Position numbers and translations under genes: made by a program | Shown: positions 43,033-52,039 of the stretch, piece by piece | How the letters are laid out: each line of letters opens with the position of its first letter | How positions within the stretch are numbered: position 1 is the stretch's first letter | DNA from: JANLUX01 sp031366005 | GTDB lineage: Bacteria > Bacteroidota > Bacteroidia > AKYH767-A > OLB10 | Reading direction: 5' to 3' | Assembly: GCA_031366005.1 (NCBI GenBank) | Contig: JANLZB010000055.1 | Location: forward strand, 34,369 to 98,368 | Length of the DNA stretch: 64,000 nt | The notes under the pieces: model-generated | Told to the model about the DNA's origin: nothing | Databases searched by the model: none | The model's input: only the letters and a program-made list of their open reading frames with translations

Positions 43033-43800
43033 ATGCAATTAATTGATACGCACATTCATTTATATGCTTCAGAATTTAATGAGGACAGAGATGAAATAAT
43101 TCGTGATGCTCAGGAAAAAAGTATTCAGTATTTTCTGATGCCCAATATTGACAGCAGTTCAAAAGATGCCATGTTGCATCTCACAGAACAATACGAAGAT
43201 CAGTGTTTCGCCATGATGGGTTTGCATCCTTGTTCTGTTAAAGAAAATTTTCGCAAAGAATTAAAAACAGTAGAAACAGAATTAAAAAAAGGAATTTATT
43301 ATGGAGTAGGGGAGATCGGTTTGGATTTATACTGGGATTTAAAATTTGTAAAAGAACAGGAAGAAGCATTGAAGATTCAATTGCAATGGGCTGCGGAAAC
43401 TAATCTGCCTGCTGTTATCCATTCGCGTGAGTCAACGCAACAAATCATTGATATCATTCAATCATTGAAACTAAAAAACTTAAAAGGCATTTTTCATTGT
43501 TTCACCGGAACTATTGAACAGGCAAAAACAATTATTGATTTAGGATTTCATTTAGGAATTGGCGGTGTGCTCACTTATAAAAATTCAGGTCTTGATAAAA
43601 CCATTTCAGAAATTGATCTCAAACATTTGGTTCTTGAAACAGACGCTCCTTATCTTCCTCCGACACCTCATCGCGGTAAACGCAATTTGCCTGCTTATTT
43701 ATTTTTGATCGCTGAAAAACTTGCTTCAGTTAAAAATGTTTCTTTGGAAGAAGTTGCGCAAGTAACAAGTGAAAATGCGATTGAGCTTTTTGAATTATAA
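43033..43800 (+). CDS. TatD family metal-dependent hydrolase
   Basis: The protein has 255 residues. The TIM-barrel metal site is conserved: IDTHIHLYASEFNEDRDEI, GLHPCSVKE, GEIGLDLYWD, VIHSRES, FHCFTGT and LETDAPYLPPTPHRGKRN. TatD enzymes are metal-dependent 3'-5' exonucleases linked to DNA turnover and repair. The ATG at 43033 gives the canonical MQLIDTHIH; an upstream ATG at 42976 adds a 19-residue stretch without family match. Confidence 0.92.
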   Translation: MQLIDTHIHLYASEFNEDRDEIIRDAQEKSIQYFLMPNIDSSSKDAMLHLTEQYEDQCFAMMGLHPCSVKENFRKELKTVETELKKGIYYGVGEIGLDLYWDLKFVKEQEEALKIQLQWAAETNLPAVIHSRESTQQIIDIIQSLKLKNLKGIFHCFTGTIEQAKTIIDLGFHLGIGGVLTYKNSGLDKTISEIDLKHLVLETDAPYLPPTPHRGKRNLPAYLFLIAEKLASVKNVSLEEVAQVTSENAIELFEL

Positions 43801-43802
43801 TA

Positions 43803-43883
43803 GAACGCAGATGAGGCTGATTATATGGATTAACGCGGATAAAAAATCTGTTTTTATCAGTCACATCCGCGTCATCTGTGTTC
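43803..43883. repeat. GAACGCAGATGA palindromic repeat
   Basis: GAACGCAGATGAGGCTGA (43803-43820) and TCAGTCACATCCGCG with GTCATCTGTGTTC (43857-43883) form an imperfect long stem. The inner part reads GATTAACGCGGATAAAAAATC. It fills the gap between the TatD and asparaginase genes. Confidence 0.65.
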
Positions 43884-43905
43884 CATTTATTTTTAAAGTA
43901 TTAGC

Positions 43906-44910
43906 ATGAAAAATATTCTTGTCATTTATACAGGTGGTACTATCGGAATGCATCACGATCACAAAGGAGTGTTGCGTCCTTTTGATTTTCAAAAGATCAA
44001 TGAGCAGGTGCCTGAATTAAAAAAGCTAAATGCTGTTATTCATCATCATGCTTTTGAAAATTTGATTGACAGCTCTAACGTAACTCCACAATTCTGGATT
44101 GAACTTGCAACGCTGATAGAGAAAAAATATAAAGATTATGATGGCTTTGTCATCCTGCATGGAACTGATACGATGGCTTATTCAGCTTCTGCTTTAAGCT
44201 TTATGCTGGAGAATCTTGCCAAACCAGTAATTTTTACAGGATCACAACTGCCACTTGGTGCAATACGAACAGATGCAAAAAGAAATTTGATTACAACAAT
44301 AGAGTTAGCAGCAAGTGAAGTGGTGATTCCTGAAGTTTGCATTTATTTCAGCAGTCAATTGTTCAGAGGCAATCGTGTAGAGAAATTTACTTCCTCACAA
44401 TTTGATGCATTTCAATCACTCAATTATCCCGTGCTTGCTGAAACAGGAGTTGATATTAAGTACAATCAGCAGCAGATATTACCTCTTACAAAAAAGAAAT
44501 TTAAAGTTTATAAAAATTTAAATCCGCATATTGGACTGATAAGAATTTTTCCGGGCATCACAGGTCAATGGATGGAAAATGTTTTTGCAACAAAAAAATT
44601 AAAAGCTGTTGTGCTTGAAACTTATGGAAGCGGTAATGCCCCAACAGAGAAATGGTTTATCGAATCATTACAGCATGCAATAGCAAAAGGAATAATTATT
44701 TTGAATGTTTCGCAATGTAGTGGTGGGAGGGTAGAACAGGGAAAATATGAAACGAGTTATCATCTGAAAAAAATGGGTGTGATAAGCGGATCTGATATAA
44801 CAACAGAAGCAGCATTGACAAAGCTGATGTTTTTATTCGGACAAAATCTTGAAAAGAAAAAGATTGAAAAGATGATGCAGCAATCGCTGAGAGGTGAGCT
44901 GACTCATTAA
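43906..44910 (+). CDS. ansA: Type I L-asparaginase
   Basis: The protein has 334 residues. The two catalytic threonines sit in IYTGGTIGMHHDHKG (Thr12 of GGTIG) and HGTDTMAYSASALSFML. FTGSQLPLGAIRTDAKRNL is a further asparaginase signature. It hydrolyses L-asparagine to aspartate and ammonia. There is no signal peptide, which fits the cytosolic type I enzymes. The downstream amidohydrolase begins about 60 bp later. Confidence 0.93.
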   Translation: MKNILVIYTGGTIGMHHDHKGVLRPFDFQKINEQVPELKKLNAVIHHHAFENLIDSSNVTPQFWIELATLIEKKYKDYDGFVILHGTDTMAYSASALSFMLENLAKPVIFTGSQLPLGAIRTDAKRNLITTIELAASEVVIPEVCIYFSSQLFRGNRVEKFTSSQFDAFQSLNYPVLAETGVDIKYNQQQILPLTKKKFKVYKNLNPHIGLIRIFPGITGQWMENVFATKKLKAVVLETYGSGNAPTEKWFIESLQHAIAKGIIILNVSQCSGGRVEQGKYETSYHLKKMGVISGSDITTEAALTKLMFLFGQNLEKKKIEKMMQQSLRGELTH

Positions 44911-44967
44911 TAAGAATTGAATTTATTTTACAAAAGTATTTTTGATCATCTCCTTAAAAACGTGCGT

Positions 44968-46266
44968 ATGAAAAATAAAATTGTAACTGTAATATTTTTG
45001 TTACTTGTCTCTTGTGCTTTTACTTTTTCCCAATCAAGGATTAAAGCAATTAAAGCAGGAAAAATAATTGACGTAATTAGCTCCACGGTTCTCATCAATC
45101 AAATCATTTTAATTGACAGTAATAAAATTTTAGATATCGGTTCTGGAATTGCAATTCCGGCAGGAGCAGAGATAATTGATCTGAGCAATACAACTGTTCT
45201 TCCAGGTTTGATTGATTGCCACACGCATATTACTGCACAGCCCGGTGATAATTATTACGATGATATATTCAGAAAGACACCAATAGAATATGCAGTTCGA
45301 GCGCATATTTATGCAAAGAAAACTTTAGAAGCTGGATTCACCATGGTGCGTGATGTTGGTGCTGATGCTCTGATTGATGTATCGTTACGTGATGCAATTA
45401 ATGATGGATCAATTGAAGGTCCGAGGATGTTGGTTTCAACTTTTATCATTGGTGCAACAGGTGGACATGTAGATTTGACGGGGTTTAATCCTAACATCGA
45501 CTGGAAAGGAAATAAGGACTACACAGGTGTTGCTGATGGAGTGGATGAAATAAGAAAACGTGTTCGCAACAATATTAAATGGGGCGCTGATTGGATAAAA
45601 TTTGCTGCTACTGCAGGAGTGTTGAGTGAAGAGGAAAGTGTTGGAGCACCACAATATTCCCTTGAAGAAATGAAAGCAATTGTTGAAGAAGCACATCGCT
45701 GGGGACGAAAAGTTGCAGCACACGCACATGGAACGGAAGGAATTAAACTTGCGATTCAAGCGGGTGTTACGAGCATTGAGCATGGAAGCCTGATTGATGA
45801 TGAAGGTATAAGAATGATGAAAGAAAAGGGAACCTGGCTTGTAGCTGATATTTATAATGATGATTATATATTGGCTGAATACACTGCCAAAGGTTATCCT
45901 GAAAAAATAATTGCTAAGGAAAGAATGGTTGGCCGCTTACAACGCGAAAATTTTCAGAAAGCCGTGAAGGCAGGTGTGAAGGTAGCTTATGGAACAGATG
46001 CAGGTGTATATCCTCATGGATGGAATGGTAAACAGTTTTTCTATATGGTGAAGTATGGATTGACTCCTATGCAGGCAATTCAATCAGCCACTATCAACGC
46101 TGCTGATTTACTGGATTGGAAAGATAAAACTGGTTCCATCACTAAAGGAAAACTTGCCGATATAATTGCTGTTGATCAAAATCCTTTAGATGATATTAAA
46201 TCTTTAGAGAATGTAAAATTTGTGATGAAGGAAGGAGTGATTTATAGAAATGAATATGGGAAATAA
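44968..46266 (+). CDS. Secreted amidohydrolase (imidazolonepropionase-like)
   Basis: The protein has 432 residues. A signal peptide (IVTVIFLLLVSCAFTFSQ) starts at the ATG at 44968; the TTG at 44917 would add 17 residues in front of it. The metal-dependent amidohydrolase motifs are GLIDCHTHITAQPGDNYYD, KFAATAGVLSEE, VAAHAHGTEGIKLAIQAGV, IEHGSLIDDEG and YGTDAGVYPHGWNG. Related Bacteroidota proteins are annotated as Xaa-Pro dipeptidase-like or imidazolone-like hydrolases; the substrate is unclear. It is followed 12 bp later by a carboxypeptidase-regulatory protein. Confidence 0.9.
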   Translation: MKNKIVTVIFLLLVSCAFTFSQSRIKAIKAGKIIDVISSTVLINQIILIDSNKILDIGSGIAIPAGAEIIDLSNTTVLPGLIDCHTHITAQPGDNYYDDIFRKTPIEYAVRAHIYAKKTLEAGFTMVRDVGADALIDVSLRDAINDGSIEGPRMLVSTFIIGATGGHVDLTGFNPNIDWKGNKDYTGVADGVDEIRKRVRNNIKWGADWIKFAATAGVLSEEESVGAPQYSLEEMKAIVEEAHRWGRKVAAHAHGTEGIKLAIQAGVTSIEHGSLIDDEGIRMMKEKGTWLVADIYNDDYILAEYTAKGYPEKIIAKERMVGRLQRENFQKAVKAGVKVAYGTDAGVYPHGWNGKQFFYMVKYGLTPMQAIQSATINAADLLDWKDKTGSITKGKLADIIAVDQNPLDDIKSLENVKFVMKEGVIYRNEYGK

Positions 46267-46278
46267 TTTATTTGTTAT

Positions 46279-47550
46279 ATGAATTGTAAAATGCTTTCTG
46301 CTTTTATTTTATTTCTTATCATATCCGTTAACCTTTCCGCTCAGAATAAAAAACTTATTTCAGGCAGAATAACGGATAATAAAACCGGTGAACCAATTCC
46401 ATTTGCAACTGTAAGCCTCAAACATCAGCTTATTGGAACCAATAGTAACGAATACGGATTATTTGATTTTTATTTTCCGCAAGACGTAAGTAATGATTCT
46501 ATTGTAATAAGTAGTTTGGGATATAAAAGCAAAGCATTCAGTACAACTTTAGCAACCACCCAGTTAGATGTAAAACTTGAATCGTATTCAGTTGCTTTAC
46601 CCGAGGTTGTTATCAGGGCATTAACGCCAACTGATTATATTAGGATGGCGATGCGGAAAGTAAAAGAAAATTATCCTCAAAAGCCGTTTCAGTCTCAGGC
46701 ATATTATCGTGAGCAGGTAAATGAAAACAATATTTTAATCAATCAATCAGAAGGGGTTTTTAAAACCTATTATCCAAATTATCAGGATACTGTTAAGAAT
46801 CAACATCAGTTATTACTTTACAAAAAAGCAGATTCTAAACAAATTGCGTTTATGCGTGAAGAGACAGAAAGGAAAAAGGAAAAGAAAATAAAAAAAGCAA
46901 AACGACAGGGAAAAAATACTGCTGACATGGAAAATTCTGATGCAGTGAAAATTGGATTTGGAGGACCGGAAAGTATATTAAGCATGGATTTTTTGCGTGA
47001 GCATGAACCCTTTCTTGATACACTTCAGTTTAAGAAATTTAATTACTCTTTTGCAGGTTCATCCACTTATGACGGAAAGGAATTGATTGTGATTGCTTTT
47101 GAAGCGCTTAAAACAATTGATCATCTTAAGCCTGTTGGAAAAATATATCTTGATCTGCAATCAGTGGCTATCACAAACATTGAGTATAATGCAGAATTTG
47201 AAATGCCTTTATTATACCGACCGCTACTTTTTCTTTATGGATTAAGTATTGAAGATGCAACCTTTGAAAAAAAATTACAGTATCATGAACTCAATGGAAA
47301 ATGGTATCCAAAAAATTTTCAATGGACAGGCAAAGGAGGTATTACAAAGAAACATTGGTTCAGTGCCAATGATCATTCTGATTTTAATATTGAACAATTG
47401 TTTTTTATTACTAAGATTCAAACTGAAAACATTTCATCCATACCTGAGAATAAAAAATTTAAGCCGGCAAAAAAATTAGAAGAACAGGTTCAAAATGATG
47501 TTGGGATAACCTGGGATCAAATGAATCAGGTGCAGACAAATAAGAAATAG
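46279..47550 (+). CDS. Carboxypeptidase-regulatory-like domain protein
   Basis: The protein has 423 residues. A signal peptide (MLSAFILFLIISVNLSAQ) is followed by a CarboxypepD_reg-like beta-sandwich (LISGRITDNKTGEPIPFATV, then NEYGLFDFYFP and SSLGYKSKAFST), about residues 25-105. The rest is a DUF5686-like C-terminal region (IRMAMRKVKENYPQKPFQSQAYYRE, YDGKELIVIAFE, VGKIYLDLQSVAITNIEY). A Lys/Glu-rich charged segment is in the middle (residues about 190-215). It is probably periplasmic or outer-membrane associated. No TonB-dependent barrel follows it. Confidence 0.82.
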   Translation: MNCKMLSAFILFLIISVNLSAQNKKLISGRITDNKTGEPIPFATVSLKHQLIGTNSNEYGLFDFYFPQDVSNDSIVISSLGYKSKAFSTTLATTQLDVKLESYSVALPEVVIRALTPTDYIRMAMRKVKENYPQKPFQSQAYYREQVNENNILINQSEGVFKTYYPNYQDTVKNQHQLLLYKKADSKQIAFMREETERKKEKKIKKAKRQGKNTADMENSDAVKIGFGGPESILSMDFLREHEPFLDTLQFKKFNYSFAGSSTYDGKELIVIAFEALKTIDHLKPVGKIYLDLQSVAITNIEYNAEFEMPLLYRPLLFLYGLSIEDATFEKKLQYHELNGKWYPKNFQWTGKGGITKKHWFSANDHSDFNIEQLFFITKIQTENISSIPENKKFKPAKKLEEQVQNDVGITWDQMNQVQTNKK

Positions 47551-47558
47551 AATTTGTT

Positions 47559-48314
47559 TTATCGAGAATAATGACTTTTCTTCAATTTATTATTTTCTCT
47601 CCAGCTAATCAAAATAAATGCATACATAAAAGCACCCATTGCAATAATGATAAGATGGCGAAACCAATTCCACATCAGTCCTAAATAAGTCCGTAGTAAC
47701 AGTAAACATATTGCAAGCAATAAAATCATTGTCCAATATCGGACTGATCTTTTACTCCACGCCTTAAAATTATTTTTAGAAAATATTTTCTTCATGTCCA
47801 TCACAAAAAAGATAACCGCAGCCAGTCCTGCGATACTGCTTATATACCATGCAACATAACAACGCCTGATTGCAAAGCCTACAAGGTTAATTTCCTGCAT
47901 CAGGTAAGTACTTCGCTGAACGAAATATCCTTGTGAATGAGTAAGAGCGTCCCATAGTAAATGCGTGACAATTCCAAATAAAGCAGATAAAATAAACACC
48001 AACCAATTTTTTTTAAGATATGTTGCATAATCATAAGGTGGTAGTACATATTTATTTTTTAAAAATGGAAAATGGTATAAAAACGGACGTTTAATGACAA
48101 TATGAAACAGGAACGCAAGCAATATTGTTAAAGGCAAATCGAATAAAAAAATTCCACGAATACTGTGACTGATGTATGCAGTAGGACTCATCCAGATGAA
48201 GTATTCAAAATCAGGAGTCAGGCTTCCTATTACTAAAGCTGTAAGTGAAATATATTTTTTGTTAATCCATTTGAATGGAAAAAGAATGGATGGATGAGCT
48301 AAAGTAAAAGGCAT
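47559..48314 (-). CDS. DUF4184 family membrane protein
   Basis: The protein has 251 residues. MPFTLAHPSILFPFKWI, ALVIGSLTPDFEYFIWM and GIVTHLLWDALTHSQGYFV are the DUF4184 signature, a multi-pass membrane family related to metal-dependent hydrolase-like YdjM proteins (His and Asp residues at HP, PD and H-x-x-W-D). I chose the ATG at 48314 because it starts the conserved MPFTLAHP. The function is unknown. Confidence 0.85.
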   Translation of the reverse strand: MPFTLAHPSILFPFKWINKKYISLTALVIGSLTPDFEYFIWMSPTAYISHSIRGIFLFDLPLTILLAFLFHIVIKRPFLYHFPFLKNKYVLPPYDYATYLKKNWLVFILSALFGIVTHLLWDALTHSQGYFVQRSTYLMQEINLVGFAIRRCYVAWYISSIAGLAAVIFFVMDMKKIFSKNNFKAWSKRSVRYWTMILLLAICLLLLRTYLGLMWNWFRHLIIIAMGAFMYAFILISWRENNKLKKSHYSR

Positions 48315-48445
48315 AACAATCAATTGGCAGTTTGCAGTCGGCAGTCAGTAACAAGCTTCTGCAAACCATTCCTGCATTCATATTGATTCTCCCGAAATAT
48401 GGGAATCATAGATGCATCGTAAACTGTAAAAAGCAAACTCATTTC

Positions 48446-50383
48446 TTAAAGAGAAATAATAGTAAACTCTGTTCTTCTGTTTTGGGATTTTCCTTCAGGC
48501 GTATCATTGGATGCTATCGGTTTTGAATCGCCATAACCTTTATAAGTTAAACGACTTGCAATAATACCATGCATAGTCAGGTAATCATATACTGACTTAG
48601 CACGGTTTTGCGAAAGAACCTGATTCATTTTATTGTCTCCTGTGTTATCAGTGTGCCCGCTGATTTCAATTTTAGAAGTAGGATTATTTTTTAAAAAAGC
48701 AACCAGTTTATTCAGCTCAGCAAATGATTCAGACTTAATATCGAATTTGTTTACATCAAAAAAAATATTTTTAAGTACCACATGTTCCCCGGCTTTCGGT
48801 TTTTGAAGTTTAATATCCAGCACAAAGGCATGTTGCTTATCAGAAGTATTTTTACATTCAAAATAATCAGAATAGAAAAGATAACCTTCCTTGTTAACAT
48901 TGAGCATGTAATTTTTTCCGGAAGGCAATGAAGCAAGAAACTCACCGCGTTTTTTATCAGTGGTATTACTTACAATTGTTTTTCCGGTTTCCACATCTAT
49001 GATTTCGAAGTTTGCTGCCAGGTTTTCATTAGTAGTGGCATCAGTTACATGTGCTTTCACATAACTAACTGTGTTAGGACGTGCGGCTTCATATAAATCA
49101 AAACTGTATAAATCCAAACTCCCAAAACCACCCGAACGGTCAGAAGAGAAAAATGCTTTCTTCCCATCAGGGCTTACAATTAAACTGTTTTCATCGTTTG
49201 AGGTATTTATAGGATAACCAAGATTTACAGGTTCGCCCCATTCGCCACTTGTATCTCTTCGCGAAACATAAATATCCATGCCTCCCATTCCTGTATGACC
49301 ATCGCTGCTGAAATATAAAGTCTGGTTGTCAGGATGAATAAAAACAGATTCTTCTCTGCCTGCAGTATTTATTTTATTGCTCAATGCTTTGGGCTCACTC
49401 CATGTGCGGTCAGTTTGAAAAACAGAATAATAAATATCCTGTTGAATTTTTCTGCTTCGGTCATAAGTTCCGCGAATGAAATACAAAGTTTTACCATCAG
49501 ATGAAAAGGATGGCTGGCTCTCCCATGCACCAGTGTTAATTGGTACACCAAGGTTTATCGCTTTTGTCCAGTTGTTTTCGGAAGTACGCTGAGCAAGGTA
49601 AATGTCGCAGCTTCCTTTTCCGTCCTCCCGGCTGCAGGCAGTAAAAAATAAAATTCTCCCATCACCGGAAATACTTGGTCCTCCTTCATTATCCAATGTG
49701 TTAAGTGGTTCACCTAAATTTTTTGCCGGTTGCCATTGGTCTTTATCAAATTTACTACTGTAAAAATCTTCCTGGTGACCCCAAGGTGTTCTTGTATCAG
49801 GCACATCACGAGTAAAAACAAGTTCTTTTTGGTCTATCGTAAGTGAGGCATAGTATTCAGGAGAAGCAGTGTTAACACCACTGCCAAGATTTATTGGATT
49901 GAAAGGAACAGGATGTTTGATTGCTTCAATAGCGAATTTGCAGTTCTCAATACCTGCTTCTGCACGTTTTTGTAATTCAATATCGTTAGTCTTAATAGTG
50001 AGATATTTTTCGTAATGCGCTTTCGCTGCTTCATACTTTTCAGTTTTTATCTCCAATGCTGCAACACGTAAATAGTTATTTGGAAAAAAAATTTCATTCA
50101 CTGCAAATGATTTATTGTATTGCTCAATTGCTTTATCATTTTGCTGCATATCTTCATAAACACTTGCTAAAAGAATATATGCTTCAACAAATTTTTCATC
50201 TTTATTAATAGCCTGCTGCAACTCTTTTATTGCTTTCTCATAATCTTTTCCATCATAATAATGCAATCCATTTTGATAATTACGGATAGCAGCTTTTGAT
50301 TCTGTTGTATAACGAGACATTTGTGCAAAGGAGGAGGATATAATACAAATGAAAATCAGAAGCAATCCAATGAATCGCCTCAC
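48446..50383 (-). CDS. OmpA family protein with TPR and PD40 propeller
   Basis: The protein has 645 residues. It has a signal peptide (RRFIGLLLIFICIISSSFA), TPR helices (QNGLHYYDGKDYEKAIKELQ, VEAYILLASVYEDMQQNDKAIEQY), a PD40/WD40-like propeller (residues about 190-440, GPSISGDGRILFFTACS, SFSSDGKTLYFIRG and SPDGKKAFFSSDRSGG), a carboxypeptidase-regulatory-like domain and a C-terminal OmpA peptidoglycan-binding domain (IEISGHTDNTGDNKMNQVLSQNRA). It probably tethers the outer membrane to peptidoglycan. I chose a GTG start at 50383: the longer frame to 50440 is encoded by a hairpin repeat. Confidence 0.88.
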   Translation of the reverse strand: MRRFIGLLLIFICIISSSFAQMSRYTTESKAAIRNYQNGLHYYDGKDYEKAIKELQQAINKDEKFVEAYILLASVYEDMQQNDKAIEQYNKSFAVNEIFFPNNYLRVAALEIKTEKYEAAKAHYEKYLTIKTNDIELQKRAEAGIENCKFAIEAIKHPVPFNPINLGSGVNTASPEYYASLTIDQKELVFTRDVPDTRTPWGHQEDFYSSKFDKDQWQPAKNLGEPLNTLDNEGGPSISGDGRILFFTACSREDGKGSCDIYLAQRTSENNWTKAINLGVPINTGAWESQPSFSSDGKTLYFIRGTYDRSRKIQQDIYYSVFQTDRTWSEPKALSNKINTAGREESVFIHPDNQTLYFSSDGHTGMGGMDIYVSRRDTSGEWGEPVNLGYPINTSNDENSLIVSPDGKKAFFSSDRSGGFGSLDLYSFDLYEAARPNTVSYVKAHVTDATTNENLAANFEIIDVETGKTIVSNTTDKKRGEFLASLPSGKNYMLNVNKEGYLFYSDYFECKNTSDKQHAFVLDIKLQKPKAGEHVVLKNIFFDVNKFDIKSESFAELNKLVAFLKNNPTSKIEISGHTDNTGDNKMNQVLSQNRAKSVYDYLTMHGIIASRLTYKGYGDSKPIASNDTPEGKSQNRRTEFTIISL

Positions 50384-50410
50384 CCTCTTATCCCTCTCCA
50401 AAGGAGAGGG
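50381..50410 (+). repeat. CCCTCTCC-AAA-GGAGAGGG hairpin at the OmpA start
   Basis: A perfect 8-bp stem (50392-50399 and 50403-50410) preceded by CACCCTCTTAT. Similar copies are at 8949-8986 (reverse) and 63892-63924. It overlaps the 5' end of the OmpA-family gene, where it may supply or replace the translation start region. Confidence 0.8.
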
Positions 50411-50436
50411 AAGCAGACAGCGACATTTGTATTGCC

Positions 50437-51081
50437 TCATGGAATATTTAAAAATTTATGTGTCTGCAAACTGATTTGCCACTGCGGGTTTGCCTTTACA
50501 TAATCTACAATTAAGGGAGTAACAACATTAAACTTACTGTATTCAGGTTGTAGTAATAATTTGCAATCAGCATTCACCAGAGCAGCATGATTTTCAGCCC
50601 ATGCAAAATCACTGTGATGATAAATAACGACTTTGAGTTCATGTGCTTGTTTTAAAACACCGGTTAAAGGAGCTTTAAATTTTTTTGGTGATACACAAAT
50701 CCAATCCCACTTACCGGTTAAGGGATATGCGCCTGAAGTTTCAATACAGGTTGTAAAACCGTTTTGTTGTAAAACTTCAGTGAGATAGTGAAGATTGTGC
50801 ATTGTTGGTTCTCCACCAGTAATTACCACCATTCTGCATTCCTGCTGCATAGCGCCTTGTAATATTTCTTCAACGCTAACAACAGTATGTTTATTTGCAT
50901 CCCATGATTCTTTCACATCACACCATACACAGCCAACATCACAACCGGCCAGCCGGATAAAGTATGCAGCTTTACCGGTGTTGCAGCCCTCTCCCTGGAT
51001 AGTATAAAAACTTTCCATCAATGGAAGAGATTCTCCTTTGCGGATTAATTCATCAACTGAAACGAACGCTGCCTGCATCAT
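50437..51081 (-). CDS. queE: 7-carboxy-7-deazaguanine synthase QueE
   Basis: The protein has 214 residues and is a radical-SAM enzyme of queuosine synthesis. The iron-sulfur cluster Cys residues are in GCDVGCVWCDVKESWD (C47, C51, C54: CX3CX2C). SFYTIQGEGCNTGKAAYFIRL, VVITGGEPTMHNL and CIETSGAYPL are QueE motifs. It makes the ring contraction of CPH4 to CDG. The gene overlaps the end of folD by about 29 bases, so the two are co-expressed. Confidence 0.95.
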   Translation of the reverse strand: MMQAAFVSVDELIRKGESLPLMESFYTIQGEGCNTGKAAYFIRLAGCDVGCVWCDVKESWDANKHTVVSVEEILQGAMQQECRMVVITGGEPTMHNLHYLTEVLQQNGFTTCIETSGAYPLTGKWDWICVSPKKFKAPLTGVLKQAHELKVVIYHHSDFAWAENHAALVNADCKLLLQPEYSKFNVVTPLIVDYVKANPQWQISLQTHKFLNIP

Positions 51082-51958
51082 GATAAATAGATTTTTTTGC
51101 TGCCAATAAAGTATTTTGTAAAAGCCCGATTATCGTCATTGGTCCAACTCCACCGGGAACGGGAGTGATGTAACTGCATTTTGGTGCAACTTCTTCAAAG
51201 GCCACATCTCCTAAAAGCTTGTAGCCATTTTTTGTTTTGGAGGATTCAACACGCGTTATACCTACATCAATTACAACAGCACCTTCTTTTACCATATCTC
51301 CTTTTACAAAGCCTGGTTTTCCAATGGCTGCAATAATGATATCTGCCTGTAACAAAATCTCTTTAATGTTTTTTGTATGACTATGAACGGTGGTAACGGT
51401 GCAATTACCGGGATAATTATTTCGTGAGAGTAAAATACTCATCGGTGTTCCCACAATATTACTTCTGCCAAGCACGACAGCATGTTTACCTGCTGTTTCA
51501 ATTTTATATCTTTCAAGCAACTGCATAATCCCCTTTGGCGTTGCAGGAATATAAGATGGTTGTTGCTGTGTCATTCTGCCAATATTGACAGGATGAAACC
51601 CATCCACATCTTTTGCAGGTGAAATAGCTTCTGTTATTTTTTGAATATTTATTTGTGATGGCAATGGTAGTTGCACTATGAAACCATCTATGTCATCGTT
51701 CTCATTTAACTCATTTATTTTATCAAGTAAGAAACTTTCAGTTATTGAATCATCAAAACGAAACAACGTTGATTCGAACCCAACTTCCTTACATGTTTTG
51801 ATTTTATTATTAACGTAAGTCTCACTTGCTCCATCATGGCCGGCAAGCACAGCTGCGAGGTGAGGGATTTTATTTCCTGCAATTCGCATACTTTGCACCT
51901 CCAGCTTTAATTCAAGCTTGATTGTTTCAGCAGTTGCTTTTCCGTCAATGAGTGTCAT
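51053..51958 (-). CDS. folD: Methylenetetrahydrofolate dehydrogenase/cyclohydrolase
   Basis: The protein has 301 residues. FolD motifs are present: SETYVNNKIKTCKEVG (catalytic Lys of YVxxK), DGFIVQLPLPSQI, KDVDGFHPVNIGRM, LGRSNIVGTPMSILLSRNN (NAD(P) loop) and PVPGGVGPMTIIGLLQNT. It interconverts methylene-, methenyl- and formyl-tetrahydrofolate, feeding one-carbon units to purine and methionine synthesis. It overlaps queE. Confidence 0.96.
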   Translation of the reverse strand: MTLIDGKATAETIKLELKLEVQSMRIAGNKIPHLAAVLAGHDGASETYVNNKIKTCKEVGFESTLFRFDDSITESFLLDKINELNENDDIDGFIVQLPLPSQINIQKITEAISPAKDVDGFHPVNIGRMTQQQPSYIPATPKGIMQLLERYKIETAGKHAVVLGRSNIVGTPMSILLSRNNYPGNCTVTTVHSHTKNIKEILLQADIIIAAIGKPGFVKGDMVKEGAVVIDVGITRVESSKTKNGYKLLGDVAFEEVAPKCSYITPVPGGVGPMTIIGLLQNTLLAAKKSIYHDAGSVRFS

Positions 51959-51963
51959 GAATC

Positions 51964-52034
51964 TTGAGTTATGAGTTATGAGTTATGAATTTTGAGTTTG
52001 TGATTTAACTCATAAAAATTCAAAATTCATAACT
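51964..52034. repeat. GAGTTATGAGTTATGAATT inverted repeat between folD and ffh
   Basis: AGTTATGAATTTTGAG (51981-51996) pairs with TTCAAAATTCATAACT (52019-52034) with one mismatch. Extra GAGTTAT direct copies precede it. It is related to the repeat at 14527-14557. Confidence 0.6.
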
Positions 52035-52039
52035 TAAAA

